A stretch of DNA of 64,000 nucleotides from an uncultured Prevotella sp. GTDB taxonomy: Bacteria > Bacteroidota > Bacteroidia > Bacteroidales > Bacteroidaceae. Below are positions 1-9,144 of this stretch, one piece after another. Location: NCBI GenBank assembly GCA_944319795.1, contig CALUFA010000011.1, positions 1 to 64,000 on the forward strand, in the 5' to 3' direction. The number at the start of each line of letters is the position of its first letter. Position 1 is the first letter of the stretch. Position numbers and translations under genes: made by a program. Under the pieces are notes generated by a model, which was not told where the DNA came from, ran no database searches, and worked only from the letters and a program-made list of their open reading frames with translations.

Positions 1-115
1 TAGATGTGTGTATTCCATTAGATGTGTGTATTCCATTAGATGTGTGTATTCCATTAGATGTGTGTATTCCATTAGATGTGTGTATTCCATTAGATATGTG
101 TATTCCATTAGATGT
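1..115. repeat. 18-bp tandem repeat array
   Basis: Six near-identical head-to-tail copies of an 18-bp unit, TAGATGTGTGTATTCCAT, start at 1, 19, 37, 55, 73 and 91. The sixth has one change (ATATG for ATGTG), and a seventh diverged copy runs into 109-126. The array reaches the window edge, so its full length is unknown. It can be translated as a repeated peptide, but nothing suggests that it is coding. It abuts sequence matching the right end of the repeat element at 52662-52885. Confidence 0.9.
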
Positions 116-160
116 GTGTGAATCCATTGGGTGGATTGCTGACATCCGCAAACAATACCG
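112..160. repeat. Right end of a GAATATC-type inverted-repeat element
   Basis: The stretch GTGAATCCATTGGGTGGATT followed by GCTGACATCC closely resembles 52846-52880, the right end of the element around the hairpin at 52707-52840. I read it as the right end of another copy whose interior holds the 18-bp array. The left end would lie outside the window. Confidence 0.5.
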
Positions 161-177
161 GCGTATGCCTCCGGCGG

Positions 178-813
178 TTAAAGCTGCCCCGACTCGACCA
201 TGAGCACTACTCGCTCGGTGAGCCGGTCGGTTTTCTCGGGGTCGTATTTCTTCATCAGGCTGGCGCCGAAGGCCCATGCGAAGGCTTGGTAGAAGCCGGC
301 GCGCACGGGGCTGATGAAGGCTCGGATGAGGTCGTAGGCCGACGAGTCGCACTCGCGGTAGACGAGCTTTATGAGCAGCTTGCCCTGCGAGTAAGACAGC
401 TTTTTCATCCTCGGCGTATAGCGGCGCTTGATGTCTTCCTCTACGCGCTGCATGTGTTCGTCGCGCGCTTTCTTGTCGGGCAGCGTCTGCAGGTATTCGT
501 AAGTCTCGATGATTATCTTGTTCACCTCCTTCGCTATGGGCAGCACTTTCTTGACGTTGTTTACAAGGCGGTTGTAGGCGGCCCGGCGCTTGGCGCTCTT
601 GAACACGGGCTTGGGATATACGTAGACGTTGTTCAGCTCGACGTATTGCAGGCTGTCGCCGTCGACGAGCACCTTGCTGACCTTCACCGTCGGTACGAAC
701 GTGGGCTTGTCGGGGTCTACGGGCATGTCCTCGGGGTTGGCCTTCTGCGCCGCCGCCGACAACGGGGCGAGCAGCGCGAGCGCCGTTATCAAGTATGTTG
801 CTAATCTTGCCAT
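178..813 (-). CDS. DUF4294 family exported protein
   Basis: A 211-residue protein with an N-terminal signal peptide (residues 1-22, ending near AAA-QK) and a basic, mostly helical body with the pattern of the Bacteroidota DUF4294 family (NVYVYPKPVFKSAKR near residue 62, then KLIKLVYRECDSSAYDLI near 147). Function is unknown; the sequence implies export to the periplasm or beyond. The start gives a good signal peptide, but a -7 box (TATTTTTG) lies only 5 nt upstream, so the message may be leaderless. The next in-frame Met (residue 30) would remove the signal. It is last in a minus-strand series after PAP2, separated from it by a repeat array. Confidence 0.85.
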   Translation of the reverse strand: MARLATYLITALALLAPLSAAAQKANPEDMPVDPDKPTFVPTVKVSKVLVDGDSLQYVELNNVYVYPKPVFKSAKRRAAYNRLVNNVKKVLPIAKEVNKIIIETYEYLQTLPDKKARDEHMQRVEEDIKRRYTPRMKKLSYSQGKLLIKLVYRECDSSAYDLIRAFISPVRAGFYQAFAWAFGASLMKKYDPEKTDRLTERVVLMVESGQL

Positions 814-817
814 GCTG

Positions 818-825
818 CAAAAATA
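818..825 (-). promoter_or_regulatory. -7 box of the DUF4294 gene
   Basis: Minus-strand TATTTTTG fits the Bacteroides TAnnTTTG box. A TTG lies 17 nt further upstream (843-845). The box ends 5 nt before the ATG, implying little or no 5' leader. Confidence 0.5.
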
Positions 826-885
826 GTGGTTTTATCTGAAAACAACCTGTTCCCCAATATTTTTTTTGTATTTGTTTAATGTTAA

Positions 886-1110
886 TGGGGTTATGGGGTT
901 ATGGGGTTTTGCGGTTATGGGGTTTTGCGGTTTTACGGTTGTAAGGTTATGCGGTTATGGGAGTTTGCGGTTTTGGGTATACGGTTTCCACAACCTTATA
1001 ACCTTATAACCGCACAACCTTATAACCGCACAACCTTATAACCGCACAACCTTATAACCGCACAACCCCATAACCGTATAACCTTACAACCGCAAAAAAC
1101 TTACAACCCC
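886..1110. repeat. Inverted octamer array, GGTTNNNN / NNNNAACC type
   Basis: The left arm (886-984) is a run of 8-bp units all starting GGTT (GGTTATGG, GGTTTTGC, GGTTTTAC, GGTTGTAA and so on). The right arm (990-1110) is the complementary series AACCTTAT, AACCGCAC, AACCGTAT. The four anchor bases hold while the other four vary. The arms can fold on each other, and the right arm ends about 4 bp from the PAP2 stop codon. The array fills the gap between two minus-strand genes. Confidence 0.85.
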
Positions 1111-1113
1111 ACA

Positions 1114-2079
1114 TCACCGGCACACCTTCTTGCTTACCGGCATGAGTATTAGGTAGAGCACGACGCCGCTTACCAATCCGGCTATTGCGTCTATGGCGTA
1201 GTGGGCCTGTATGTATACCGTTGAAAGGCACAGCAGGACGTAGAACGGCAGCAGGATGAAGAACATGCGGCGGTCGCCGGTGCGCCACGCCAGCAGCATT
1301 ATTATCGTGCTTATGCCTACGTGGCTGCTCGGGAATGCCGCCGTGGGGCGTTCGCCTGCGGCCTTGGCGCTCTCGACCATTTGGTAGAATACTCCGTCGG
1401 CGTAGCCGGGCGTGGGCAGGCAGTCCTGCACGTAGTTGAAGTGGTAGTGCACGTTGGGGAATATGCCTTGCTCGATGCTGCCGAGCCCAACGGCGTTGTA
1501 ATAGAACGTAGGTCCGGTGACCGGCAGGAAGATGTAGACAAGGTAGAAGGCGAAGAACGCCGTCAGTATGACGAACGCCGTGCGCTGGTAGTCGTGGTAG
1601 CGGAAAATGAAATAGTAAACGACGATGAACACAATCATCGGATAGTATGCGGCGTAGCCCATGCTCATAAGCTCGCTGGCTACCGGCCACGGCAAGGCTT
1701 CGTGGAAGAGCAGGGCGGGTTGGCATCCGAACATGTCCTGTTCCCAACGGGCGAATACGTGGTCGAGGTTTGGCAGGATGCGGTTGATTTCGTAAGTGTC
1801 GGGGTACCACCAGCCGAGCAGCGCCAGCTGTACGGTTATGCGCAGGAACAGCGTCAGCCGGCATGGCAGTATGCGGTAGACGAACCACATTCCGGCCGTT
1901 ATGGCCGCAATCCTGATGCGTCCCCATACCATCGTGTCGGGATTCTCGAGTTTCGTGTATGTGAAGAATATTATCAGCAGCGTAAACGCCAAGTAGGCGG
2001 CCATCACCCATTCGAGGGCGAACAGTCCTTTCTTCGGATGCTTGTCTATGACGAATAGTTGCTTTATGAATTTTATCAT
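1114..2079 (-). CDS. PAP2 superfamily membrane phosphatase
   Basis: A 321-residue integral membrane protein with about six hydrophobic helices. The PAP2/phosphotransferase active-site motifs are visible: FPSSHVG at 249-255 (catalytic His253) and QAHYAIDAIAG at 291-301 (His293, Asp297). The layout and the GPTFYY stretch near 189-194 recall the PAP2_3 group, which includes inositol-phosphoceramide synthase-like enzymes, so the substrate is probably a lipid phosphate or lipid headgroup. That is inference. It follows the epimerase gene on the same strand across a 228-bp octamer array that begins about 4 bp from this start codon. Confidence 0.85.
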   Translation of the reverse strand: MIKFIKQLFVIDKHPKKGLFALEWVMAAYLAFTLLIIFFTYTKLENPDTMVWGRIRIAAITAGMWFVYRILPCRLTLFLRITVQLALLGWWYPDTYEINRILPNLDHVFARWEQDMFGCQPALLFHEALPWPVASELMSMGYAAYYPMIVFIVVYYFIFRYHDYQRTAFVILTAFFAFYLVYIFLPVTGPTFYYNAVGLGSIEQGIFPNVHYHFNYVQDCLPTPGYADGVFYQMVESAKAAGERPTAAFPSSHVGISTIIMLLAWRTGDRRMFFILLPFYVLLCLSTVYIQAHYAIDAIAGLVSGVVLYLILMPVSKKVCR

Positions 2080-2082
2080 TTT

Positions 2083-2305
2083 ATGGGGTTATGGGGTTTT
2101 ACGGTTGTGGGGTTATGGGGTTGTGGGGTTATGGGGTTGTGAGGTTTTGCGGTTGTTGTGGTTTTACGGTTGTGTGGTTTTACGGTTGTTGGTTTTGGAC
2201 TCGTTTCTGTTATAAAGGTTTAATTACGTATAATCTTTCAACCGTATAATCTCAAAACCTTCTGACCGTATAACCTCAAAACCGTATAAGCCCATACCCC
2301 CAAAA
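2083..2305. repeat. Inverted octamer array, GGTT/AACC type
   Basis: The left arm (2083-2200) has GGTT-anchored units (GGTTATGG, GGTTTTAC, GGTTGTGG). The right arm (about 2230-2305) has AACC-anchored units (AACCGTAT, AACCTTCT). It fills the gap between the PAP2 start and the epimerase stop. On the coding strand the PAP2 leader is therefore an AACC-rich, G-poor tract. Confidence 0.8.
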
Positions 2306-2307
2306 CC

Positions 2308-3309
2308 TTACAGCCATTTGTTTTCTTTATACCAGTCAACAGCTTCGTGAACGCCTTTGGATAGGTCGTATTGCGGCGTATAGCCGAGTTCTTTGGTTGC
2401 CGGCGAGATGTCGCAGCGCCAGTTGCGCTGTTTCATTATCTTGTATTTGTCGTTGTTGAGCGCCGTCATGCGGCCTGTCAGCCGTCCGATGCATTCGCCG
2501 CCGGCGGTTATAGCGCGCAGCAGCCACAGCGGAGCCTTGACGCGGAGCAGCCACGGGTTGCCGAGCTCGCGGCGCAAGAGGTCGCTGAAGGCGCGCGACG
2601 AATATACTTGTCCGTCGCTGAGAAAGTATCTTGCGCCGATGCGTCCGCCGTCGAGGGCGAGCATTACGGCCTGCACAAGGTCTTTTACGTAGATGAAGGT
2701 TAGGTCTTGGGGCCGGAGTCCGGCGGCGAAGTCTACGTGGCGGCTTATGCTTTGCGCCATCATGAAGTAGTCTTTCTCGCGCGGGCCGTACACGCCGGTG
2801 GGGCGCAGCACAATGAACGGTAGCCCTTTAATGCCGTCCAAAGCCTTTTCGGCTTCGAGCTTGCTGCGGCCGTATGCCGTATTAGGTTGCGGCGTGTCGC
2901 CGTTGTTTATCTCGGTGTAAGGCATGCTTTCCCTTACCGGGCCTACCACGCTGAGGCTGCTTATGAAGACGAAGCGCTTCAGTGAGGGGCACGTATCGGC
3001 CACGGCGGCGGCGAGGTTGGCCGTGCCGTCGGTGTTCACACGGAAGAAGTCGTCGGCGTGAAGGCACTTCGTCGCGCCTGCCGCGTGGACTACGTAGTCG
3101 AAGCCGTGCCCTTCGAGCTTGCGCCTTAGCGAGTCGGGATTGCCGAGGTCGAGCTCGATGAAGCGTATCCTTTCGTCGGCGAGATAGCGTCGCGAACTGC
3201 TTCCGCGCACGGCGGCCCATGTGTCGAATCCGCGCTTGAGCGCCTCTTCTACTATAAAACTGCCGATGAAGCCGCTTGCCCCGGTTATCAGTATCTTTTT
3301 CCGCTGCAT
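2308..3309 (-). CDS. NAD-dependent epimerase/dehydratase (extended SDR)
   Basis: A 333-residue extended short-chain dehydrogenase/reductase. The NAD(P)-binding GASGFIG is at residues 10-16, the Asp of the DLGNP segment at about 54, and the catalytic YGRSK (Tyr146, Lys150) follows a conserved SSLSVVG strand. The family acts on nucleotide sugars, dihydroflavonol-like or sterol/ketone substrates; the substrate cannot be named here. Length is typical. A -7 box (TATCTTTG, 3334-3341) lies just upstream, so it may have its own promoter and could be co-transcribed with PAP2 through the array between them. Confidence 0.88.
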   Translation of the reverse strand: MQRKKILITGASGFIGSFIVEEALKRGFDTWAAVRGSSSRRYLADERIRFIELDLGNPDSLRRKLEGHGFDYVVHAAGATKCLHADDFFRVNTDGTANLAAAVADTCPSLKRFVFISSLSVVGPVRESMPYTEINNGDTPQPNTAYGRSKLEAEKALDGIKGLPFIVLRPTGVYGPREKDYFMMAQSISRHVDFAAGLRPQDLTFIYVKDLVQAVMLALDGGRIGARYFLSDGQVYSSRAFSDLLRRELGNPWLLRVKAPLWLLRAITAGGECIGRLTGRMTALNNDKYKIMKQRNWRCDISPATKELGYTPQYDLSKGVHEAVDWYKENKWL

Positions 3310-3333
3310 GTGTTAAATTTATGTTACAGCATG

Positions 3334-3341
3334 CAAAGATA
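3334..3341 (-). promoter_or_regulatory. -7 box of the epimerase gene
   Basis: Minus-strand TATCTTTG, 25 bp before the start codon, with the octamer array beginning immediately upstream. Confidence 0.5.
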
Positions 3342-3344
3342 CAT

Positions 3345-3525
3345 AAAAAGGTGAAAAGGTGAAAAGGTGAAAGGGTGAAAAGAACATTTTAAAGGTAAAA
3401 AGGTAATACTTTTGGAAGGTGGGAAGGTGGGAAGGTGAGAAGGTGAGAAGGTGAGAAGGTGGGAAAGTGGGAAATAAACTCGTAATAAATACTCACCTTC
3501 TCACCTTCTCACTTTCTCACCTTTA
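3345..3525. repeat. Inverted octamer array, AAGGTGNN / CACCTTNN type
   Basis: GGTGAAAA units at 3350-3385, then AAGGTGGG/AAGGTGAG units at 3416-3470, then the complementary CACCTTCT/CACTTTCT units at 3493-3523. The period is again 8 bp, but the anchor differs from the GGTT arrays. The right arm runs flush into the stop codon of the CoA-transferase gene. Confidence 0.85.
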
Positions 3526-5028
3526 CTTAACGTACTCGGCGAAGTCGGTCAGGCGCATGTCGCCTTTGCGTGCCAGCGAGTCGTGCATGGCGAAGGCTGC
3601 GGTGAGGCAGTGGCGCGTGTGTCCGCCCTTGGCTATCTTGAGATAGTCGCGCAGCAGCGGACGGTAGTCGGGGTGGGCGCAGTTTTCTATGATAAGGCGT
3701 GCGCGCTCTTCGGGGCATTTGCCGCGCAGGTCGGCCACTCCCTGTTCGGTCACTATCACGTTTACGTCGTGCTCCGAGCTGTCCTGGTGGCTCACGAAGG
3801 GCACTATCGAGCTGATGAGCCCTCCCTTGGCCGTCGACGGGCATGTGAAGATGCTGATGTATGCGTTGCGCTCGAAGTCGCCCGAGCCGCCGATGCCGTT
3901 CATCATCTTCGTTCCGCTGATGTGCGTAGAGTTGGCGTTGCCGTAGATGTCGACCTCTATGGCGGTGTTTATGGCTATTACGCCGAGGCGGCGGATTACT
4001 TCGGGCGAGTTGGATATTTCGCTCGGGCGCAGCGTAAGGTGCTGCTTGAAGTAGTCTATGTTGTCGTAAATCTGCTTGAGGCATTCGTTTGAGACGGTGA
4101 GCGAGCACGATGACGCGTCCTTAACGCGTCCTTCGAGCATCATGCCTACGACGCTGTCCTGAAGCACTTCGGTGTAAACGTTGAAGTCGGGCACGCTCTT
4201 TTCGTGGCCGAGAGCGCCTAAGATGGCGTTGGCCGTGCTGCCCACGCCGCTCTGCAGTGGCAGGAACGACGGCGGTATGACGCCGCGCTTCATGTCGCCG
4301 AGCAGGAATTGGGCCACGTTGTGGCCTATCTGGTCGGTCACGGGGTCGGAGTCCTTGAACGCCCTTGCCTCGTCGGCGATGTCGCATTCAACCACGCCTA
4401 CTATCTTCCTTGCGTCAATCTTGACGTAGGGCTTGCCTATGCGGTCGCTCACGCGGGTGATCGGTATGGGCTGGCGCAGCGGCGGGTCGAGCGGTTCGTA
4501 CACGTCGTGCAGGTATTTGGCGTCCTTGCTGTGGAACGAGTTCAGCTCGAGCACTACGTGCTTGGCCAGTCTTGCCACGGTCGGGCTTATTCCGCCTGCG
4601 GCGGTCAGGTAAGCCTTGCAGGTCGTCTCGCCCTCCTCGATGTCGCACACTTCGAGTATCGCCCAGTCCACTTCGCCCATGAAGCCGTAGCGCAGCTCTT
4701 GCGCCATGTGGCTCAGGTGGATGTCGTTGTAGGCTATCTCGCCGGCGTTTACATGGCGGCGGAAGTCGCCGTTGGTGGTGTATGGCGCGCGGTAGCGTAT
4801 GGCGTCGGCGTTCGACAGGTCGCCGTCGGCGCTCTGCCCGGTAGAGGCTCCGGTGAAGAGCCCTATCTTAAACTCGCGTCCGGCCTCGTGCTCGGCCTGC
4901 GCCCTCTTGGCTAATTCCTTGGTTACGGCCTTGGCCGTGCCCGCCGGTGTGAATCCGCTAAGGCCGATGTTCTCGCCGTTGCGTATCATCGAGGCGGCTT
5001 CGGCCGCCGTAATGCGTTTGTATGCCAT
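3523..5028 (-). CDS. Succinate/acetate CoA-transferase (acetyl-CoA hydrolase/transferase family)
   Basis: A 501-residue cytosolic enzyme of the Cat1/AarC-type class I CoA-transferases. It moves CoA between acyl groups such as acetyl/succinyl-CoA and free acids, a step in succinate, propionate or acetate formation. Visible motifs are the GVGS turn at 261-264 and NVYTEVLQD near 283-291, with Glu287 in the position of the catalytic glutamate. The C-terminal half has the conserved HISGTKMMNGIGGSGDF segment. A -7 box sits about 50 bp upstream. Substrate preference cannot be read from sequence. Confidence 0.9.
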   Translation of the reverse strand: MAYKRITAAEAASMIRNGENIGLSGFTPAGTAKAVTKELAKRAQAEHEAGREFKIGLFTGASTGQSADGDLSNADAIRYRAPYTTNGDFRRHVNAGEIAYNDIHLSHMAQELRYGFMGEVDWAILEVCDIEEGETTCKAYLTAAGGISPTVARLAKHVVLELNSFHSKDAKYLHDVYEPLDPPLRQPIPITRVSDRIGKPYVKIDARKIVGVVECDIADEARAFKDSDPVTDQIGHNVAQFLLGDMKRGVIPPSFLPLQSGVGSTANAILGALGHEKSVPDFNVYTEVLQDSVVGMMLEGRVKDASSCSLTVSNECLKQIYDNIDYFKQHLTLRPSEISNSPEVIRRLGVIAINTAIEVDIYGNANSTHISGTKMMNGIGGSGDFERNAYISIFTCPSTAKGGLISSIVPFVSHQDSSEHDVNVIVTEQGVADLRGKCPEERARLIIENCAHPDYRPLLRDYLKIAKGGHTRHCLTAAFAMHDSLARKGDMRLTDFAEYVK

Positions 5029-5078
5029 AAGTTGAGAAATTTTTATAGGTTAATGTTATTGTCTGTGTTAAACGTTTG

Positions 5079-5086
5079 CAAAGATA
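5079..5086 (-). promoter_or_regulatory. -7 box of the CoA-transferase gene
   Basis: Minus-strand TATCTTTG, about 50 bp before the start codon. No clear -33 element. Confidence 0.5.
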
Positions 5087-5289
5087 GTGTTTTTTGCCGA
5101 CATAAGGGCCGTTTAAGGCCTGCAAGGTGGCAATGGAATGCGCTTTTCGTGTTTACGGGAGCCGCTTCCCCGTGTAATGATATTGCAAAAGTAACAATAT
5201 TTCGGCTTAGTTCCAAGCGTTGCGCGTTATTATTCGGTAAAAAGGCCGCGGCTGCTTGACGTGCGTCCGTAACGCATTGATTGCCAATA

Positions 5290-5375
5290 TGATGCAATAT
5301 GCCGTCTTTTAGGGTGCAAAAGGTAGCCTTTTAGGATGCAAAAGGTGGCCTTTTATAAGGCTGAATGCCGTTTCC
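5290..5375. repeat. AAAAGG/CCTTTT mini-palindrome cluster 1
   Basis: Three short palindromic cores (GCCGTCTTTTAG, AAAAGGTAGCCTTTTAG, AAAAGGTGGCCTTTTA) spaced about 22 bp apart and joined by GGTGC/GATGC. This is one of seven such clusters in the window. Apart from this cluster and the terminator downstream of it, I see no gene in 5029-5538. Confidence 0.75.
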
Positions 5376-5462
5376 GGTAGACATACGTAGCTCGGGCGGG
5401 CTTTGCGCTTGGCTCGGAATGCGCCGTGGCGGCCGCGGCCGGAGGCGGCGTATGCGGAAAAA

Positions 5463-5492
5463 GGGCGGACAAGGTAAGGTTCTTGTCCGCCC
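5463..5492 (-). terminator. Rho-independent terminator of the T9SS protein gene
   Basis: An 11-bp perfect stem (GGGCGGACAAG / CTTGTCCGCCC) with an 8-nt loop, followed on the minus strand by TTTTTCC. It lies about 45 bp past the stop codon at 5539. Confidence 0.75.
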
Positions 5493-5538
5493 CTGACTGA
5501 CGGCCCGCATGTTGCAGGCTGTGCCTTTCGTAAACGGT

Positions 5539-8500
5539 TTACTTAACGACGAACTTGCTTGTCTCAGTGCCGTCGGCGCTTGTCATCTTGGCTACGTAAA
5601 CGCCCGGAGCGAGTATTGAGGCGTCAAATACGCACTTGCCGTCGCCTGAGCTTTCGCTGCCTGCCGTAGCGCCCGATGCAGAGTAGACGGCGAGGCTTAC
5701 CTTAGAGCCTGGCGCCGAAGTGGCGGTGAGCGTCTTGGCGGCCCCGTCGTAAACTATGCGCGAAGCCTCTGCCGCCGCTTCGGCGGTGCTGATGCCCGTC
5801 GGGTCGACGTAGCCCAGTATCGCGCGTATTGCCGGCGTGCCGAGGTTTGCCGGCGACTGGTCTACCGCTAACGGGAAGCCCGTGTCTGTTTCGGCTGAAT
5901 AGAACAGTCCTGGATTTACAGCGTCGGTGGTCAGGGCGTATCCTGTGACGGTGACGCCGATGAGGTAATAACCCGGCTCAAGCGTCACCGGCTCGTCGAA
6001 CAGGTATTCTATCTGGCCCGTTTCAGTGCCTTGGTCGGCCGTCGTCGTGAACACTTCTTCGCCTAATATGATGGATTCCTCGTCGTAGACGCTATCAGGG
6101 TTCCACCGGTAAACGCTGATGCCAATCTCTTGGCCGTCGGCTGCGCCCCAGCCTACTGATACGCCCTTGAGCGACGCCGGTGAGTTGAAGGAGAACGGTA
6201 TGCCGGCCGTGCCCGTCTCGTCTTTACCGACGCCGACTGCCGCTTCGGGAACATACATGTCGTCTTCCATGTGGTCGTAAGCGTAAACGTCGTCGGTTAT
6301 CTTCATTCCATAGGTTAAGATGTTGTCGGCTTGGTTGTAGTCCTCCTGCCCGTCGGCTAATGCGGCAATCTCTATTGCTACGCCGCCGGTCGTAGCGCCC
6401 TGGACGGATACCGTCACGCTTACCGTCTCGGTTGAGTCGGGAGCAAGGTCTTTGAAGGCGGCCGTGCCTACGGTGTTGCCGTTGAACGTCACGCTAACCG
6501 TGCCTGATATGTTCTCGTAGCCGTTGTTCTTGACGGGAACCTGCAGCTCCATGCCCTCTACCTGCGACAGCGGCAGCTGCGACGGTATGCCCGTGATGCC
6601 GGTCAATACCGCGTCGTAAGGTCTTATCTCGGTCACGCTTACGCTGCTGAGCATGAACGTGCCCTGCGGTTGTTCCTGGCGGAAGCCGAGCGAGTAAACG
6701 CCGTCTTCAGGCACGGTGAATATGATGTTGTTGTCGACGAACTCTAAGTCGGTACTGATGCCGGTGAACGACTCTAACACTTCCCACTCTGACAGCGGTG
6801 CGCCGTCCTTGCCGAGCATGACGTCGTAGTTTTCATAGAGGTAGTGGAATATACCGGCCAAGTAGTTGTAAGAGATGCGGTAATGCTTACTTGCCTCGAG
6901 GTTGATGCCGCGCGAAACGAGCGGGCACGGCCCCGTGCAGTGAATTAACGGCTCGTCATCGTCGGTATACTGCCATGAGCCGTCGCTCGCCCAGTCGTCC
7001 TGCTGGTCGGGATCCGTAAAGTCGACCGTGAACGGCACGTCGGTCGGAGTGTAGTGGGTTACTACCGCTTCGGCGTAGTTGTTGTCGGTCCTGGTTTCAG
7101 GATTCTGTCCGGCCTCCTGTACGACGTCGGTTATCCGCACTCCGACCGTGTGTTTGCCTTCCGCCGAGAGGTCGAGTGAACTGCTGATGTCGAGGGTTAT
7201 GCTCCCGCCTGCCGGTATCGTGGTGGTAATCGGTAATGTTGCGAATATCCCGCCGTTGACGGTGCACTCTATCGTGAAGCCTGCCGCGTCGGCCGTGCCA
7301 TTGTTGGATATTACGGCGCTGACGGTCTCGCTGCTGCCGAGAGAGCAGCTTGACAGTGGCAGGATTACCTTGTCGACAGAGAGGTCGGGCTTGCCCACGT
7401 ATGCGCCTTCGGATATTTCGACGCGGCTGATGATGATGCCCAACTGGTCGGCTTCCGACGTGGCGTGTATTGCGAAATAGTAGGCTCCGTCCTCGTCGCC
7501 GTCAATGTTGAATTCTACGGGCAGCGTGTATCCGTAGGCTGATTCCGTGAAGTCGGGCACGGCCTTAAGAACCGTCATTTCGTCGACGTTCGGAGTCTTG
7601 CCGTATAACACCTCGAACTTCTCGTAGTAGCCGTCGTTCATGGCGTTGTAGTCTATTACGATCTTGTTAGTGCCTGCGCCGAGCAATACGGGGTTGTGCG
7701 TTACGAGGTAGTCGTCTGATGCCTGGTACAGGTTGTAGGTTATCAAGGCGTTGCCATCATCGATGCTTATACCCCAAGTGTGGTCATCGTTGTTAGCGTC
7801 GATTATGTTCCACTCGTAGATGTCGTCCGCTTCGTCGAAGCTGCATACGTAAGGAGTCTTAACCGGGGCGTAGTTGTCCACCGTTACGGTTGCGGTGTTG
7901 TCGCCGGCGAGCGCGTCGTCTTCATGGCTTATGCTTACGGTCAGCGTGTGCCTGCGGGTAGCCGAGAGGTCGGCCGTGGAGGCGAAGGTGTAGTCGTAAG
8001 TGGCTCCGGGCTGCAATTCGTGGTTTACGGTCTCGGTCACCGGCGTGCCGCCGTCAACCGTCAATGTGGCGTCGAACGACGTGACGGCTTCGTTTCCGCT
8101 GTTGAATATCGTGGCGGTGACTGCCTCGGTGGCGGTGAGTCCTTCGGCCGACACGGGCGAAGTTATGCCGCTCACGCCGATGTTCACCGGAGAGTCTGCC
8201 GTAATCTGCACGTTGTCGCCGATTTCGCCGGGCGATATGGTGAACACGTATTCGACGCCGCCCTTGAAATCATAACTGTAGCCTTTCGACTCGCCTCTTG
8301 CTATATAATAGACGTTCTCTGAGGGCATAGGGTTGTACACGATGTAGTCATACTTTCCGGCCGGGATGTCTATCGTGGCCGACTGGCCTACCGTCAACCA
8401 GTTCTCCATCATGATTGCGTTTTCGGGCAACACATACTCCGACGCTTCGAACTCTTCTTTTACGGTATTGCAATCGGACAGCTGGCAGTCGGCATCGAAC

Positions 8501-8853
8501 AGCAACTGGTATCCCGAGCCGTCGCCCCAGTCGATATCGACGATTACCGTGATGCGGGTCATGTCGTCGGCTACGGGGGCCGCGGCCTGTGCCTTTCGGG
8601 CTGTTGCGGGCGTCGGCTTGCCTATGCGCTGGAGGGCGGGGCGCAGTTTGCCGTCGTCGTTGCGCACGGCCTTGACGGCCTTATGGTGCTTATTAAGCAC
8701 GCCTTGCTTGCCGAACTTACCGCTTTGGATGGCTTCGGCGGTCTTGGCCGTCATAAACTAAACGCCCATAGGGGGACTGCCCGGGGCGTAGCCTTGGGCG
8801 TATGCGCCACAACACATAATGGCACATAAGATATAAACGAATAGATGCTTCAT
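5539..8853 (-). CDS. T9SS-sorted secreted CARDB-repeat protein, interrupted by in-frame TAG
   Basis: An open frame of 1071 codons starts at 8754. Reading upstream in the same frame gives a perfect signal peptide starting at 8853 (MKHLFVYILC ending AYAQG), then one TAG codon at 8758-8760, then Phe and the Met at 8754. A -7 box at 8883-8890 fits the 8853 start. The body holds three CARDB-like adhesion modules (near residues 185-290, 455-570 and 710-815, counted from 8754) and a C-terminal T9SS type A sorting domain (about 995-1071, ending TSKFVVK). Without the signal peptide the product could not be exported, so the gene is inactive unless the TAG is read through or is an error. The catalytic role, if any, is unknown. 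Confidence 0.8.
8758..8760 (-). other. In-frame amber codon after the signal peptide
   Basis: Codon 32 of the frame beginning at 8853 is TAG, two codons before the Met at 8754. No other stop or frame change is seen in the remaining 1071 codons. Confidence 0.85.
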
Positions 8854-8882
8854 AGATAAAATTTATTAAATTAAACGTGTTG

Positions 8883-8890
8883 CAAATATA
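8883..8890 (-). promoter_or_regulatory. -7 box of the T9SS protein gene
   Basis: Minus-strand TATATTTG, 30 bp before the ATG at 8853. It supports the upstream start. From 8891 to 9268 the only structure seen is the mini-palindrome cluster at 9145-9232. Confidence 0.6.
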
Positions 8891-9144
8891 GGGAAATAAA
8901 TGAATTAACGAAAACAAAAACTGTGTTTTTAATGCGAAATGTGGTAAAATTGTTGTCGGCTGTGATAAATTGCGCTGTGCATGGTGAAATCGCCGGTGTT
9001 TACGTGTTGTGTGTTACGTGTTAAAATTGACAAATATGCACATGGCGCCGGTATGCGTTCGTGCGCATTTTCCGTAATGTAGTGGCGCGTCGGCCGCAGC
9101 GTCTTGTAGAAAAAGGCTAAATGCCTGATTGCCAGTGCTTTCCC

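Noticed and set aside
6..203. Reading frame with repeated MCIPLDV peptide.
   Set aside because: It is produced by the 18-bp tandem repeat; no start signal or conserved domain follows.
5043..5297. Open frame of 84 codons upstream of the CoA-transferase gene.
   Set aside because: It covers the gene's promoter and lacks a fold or leader pattern.
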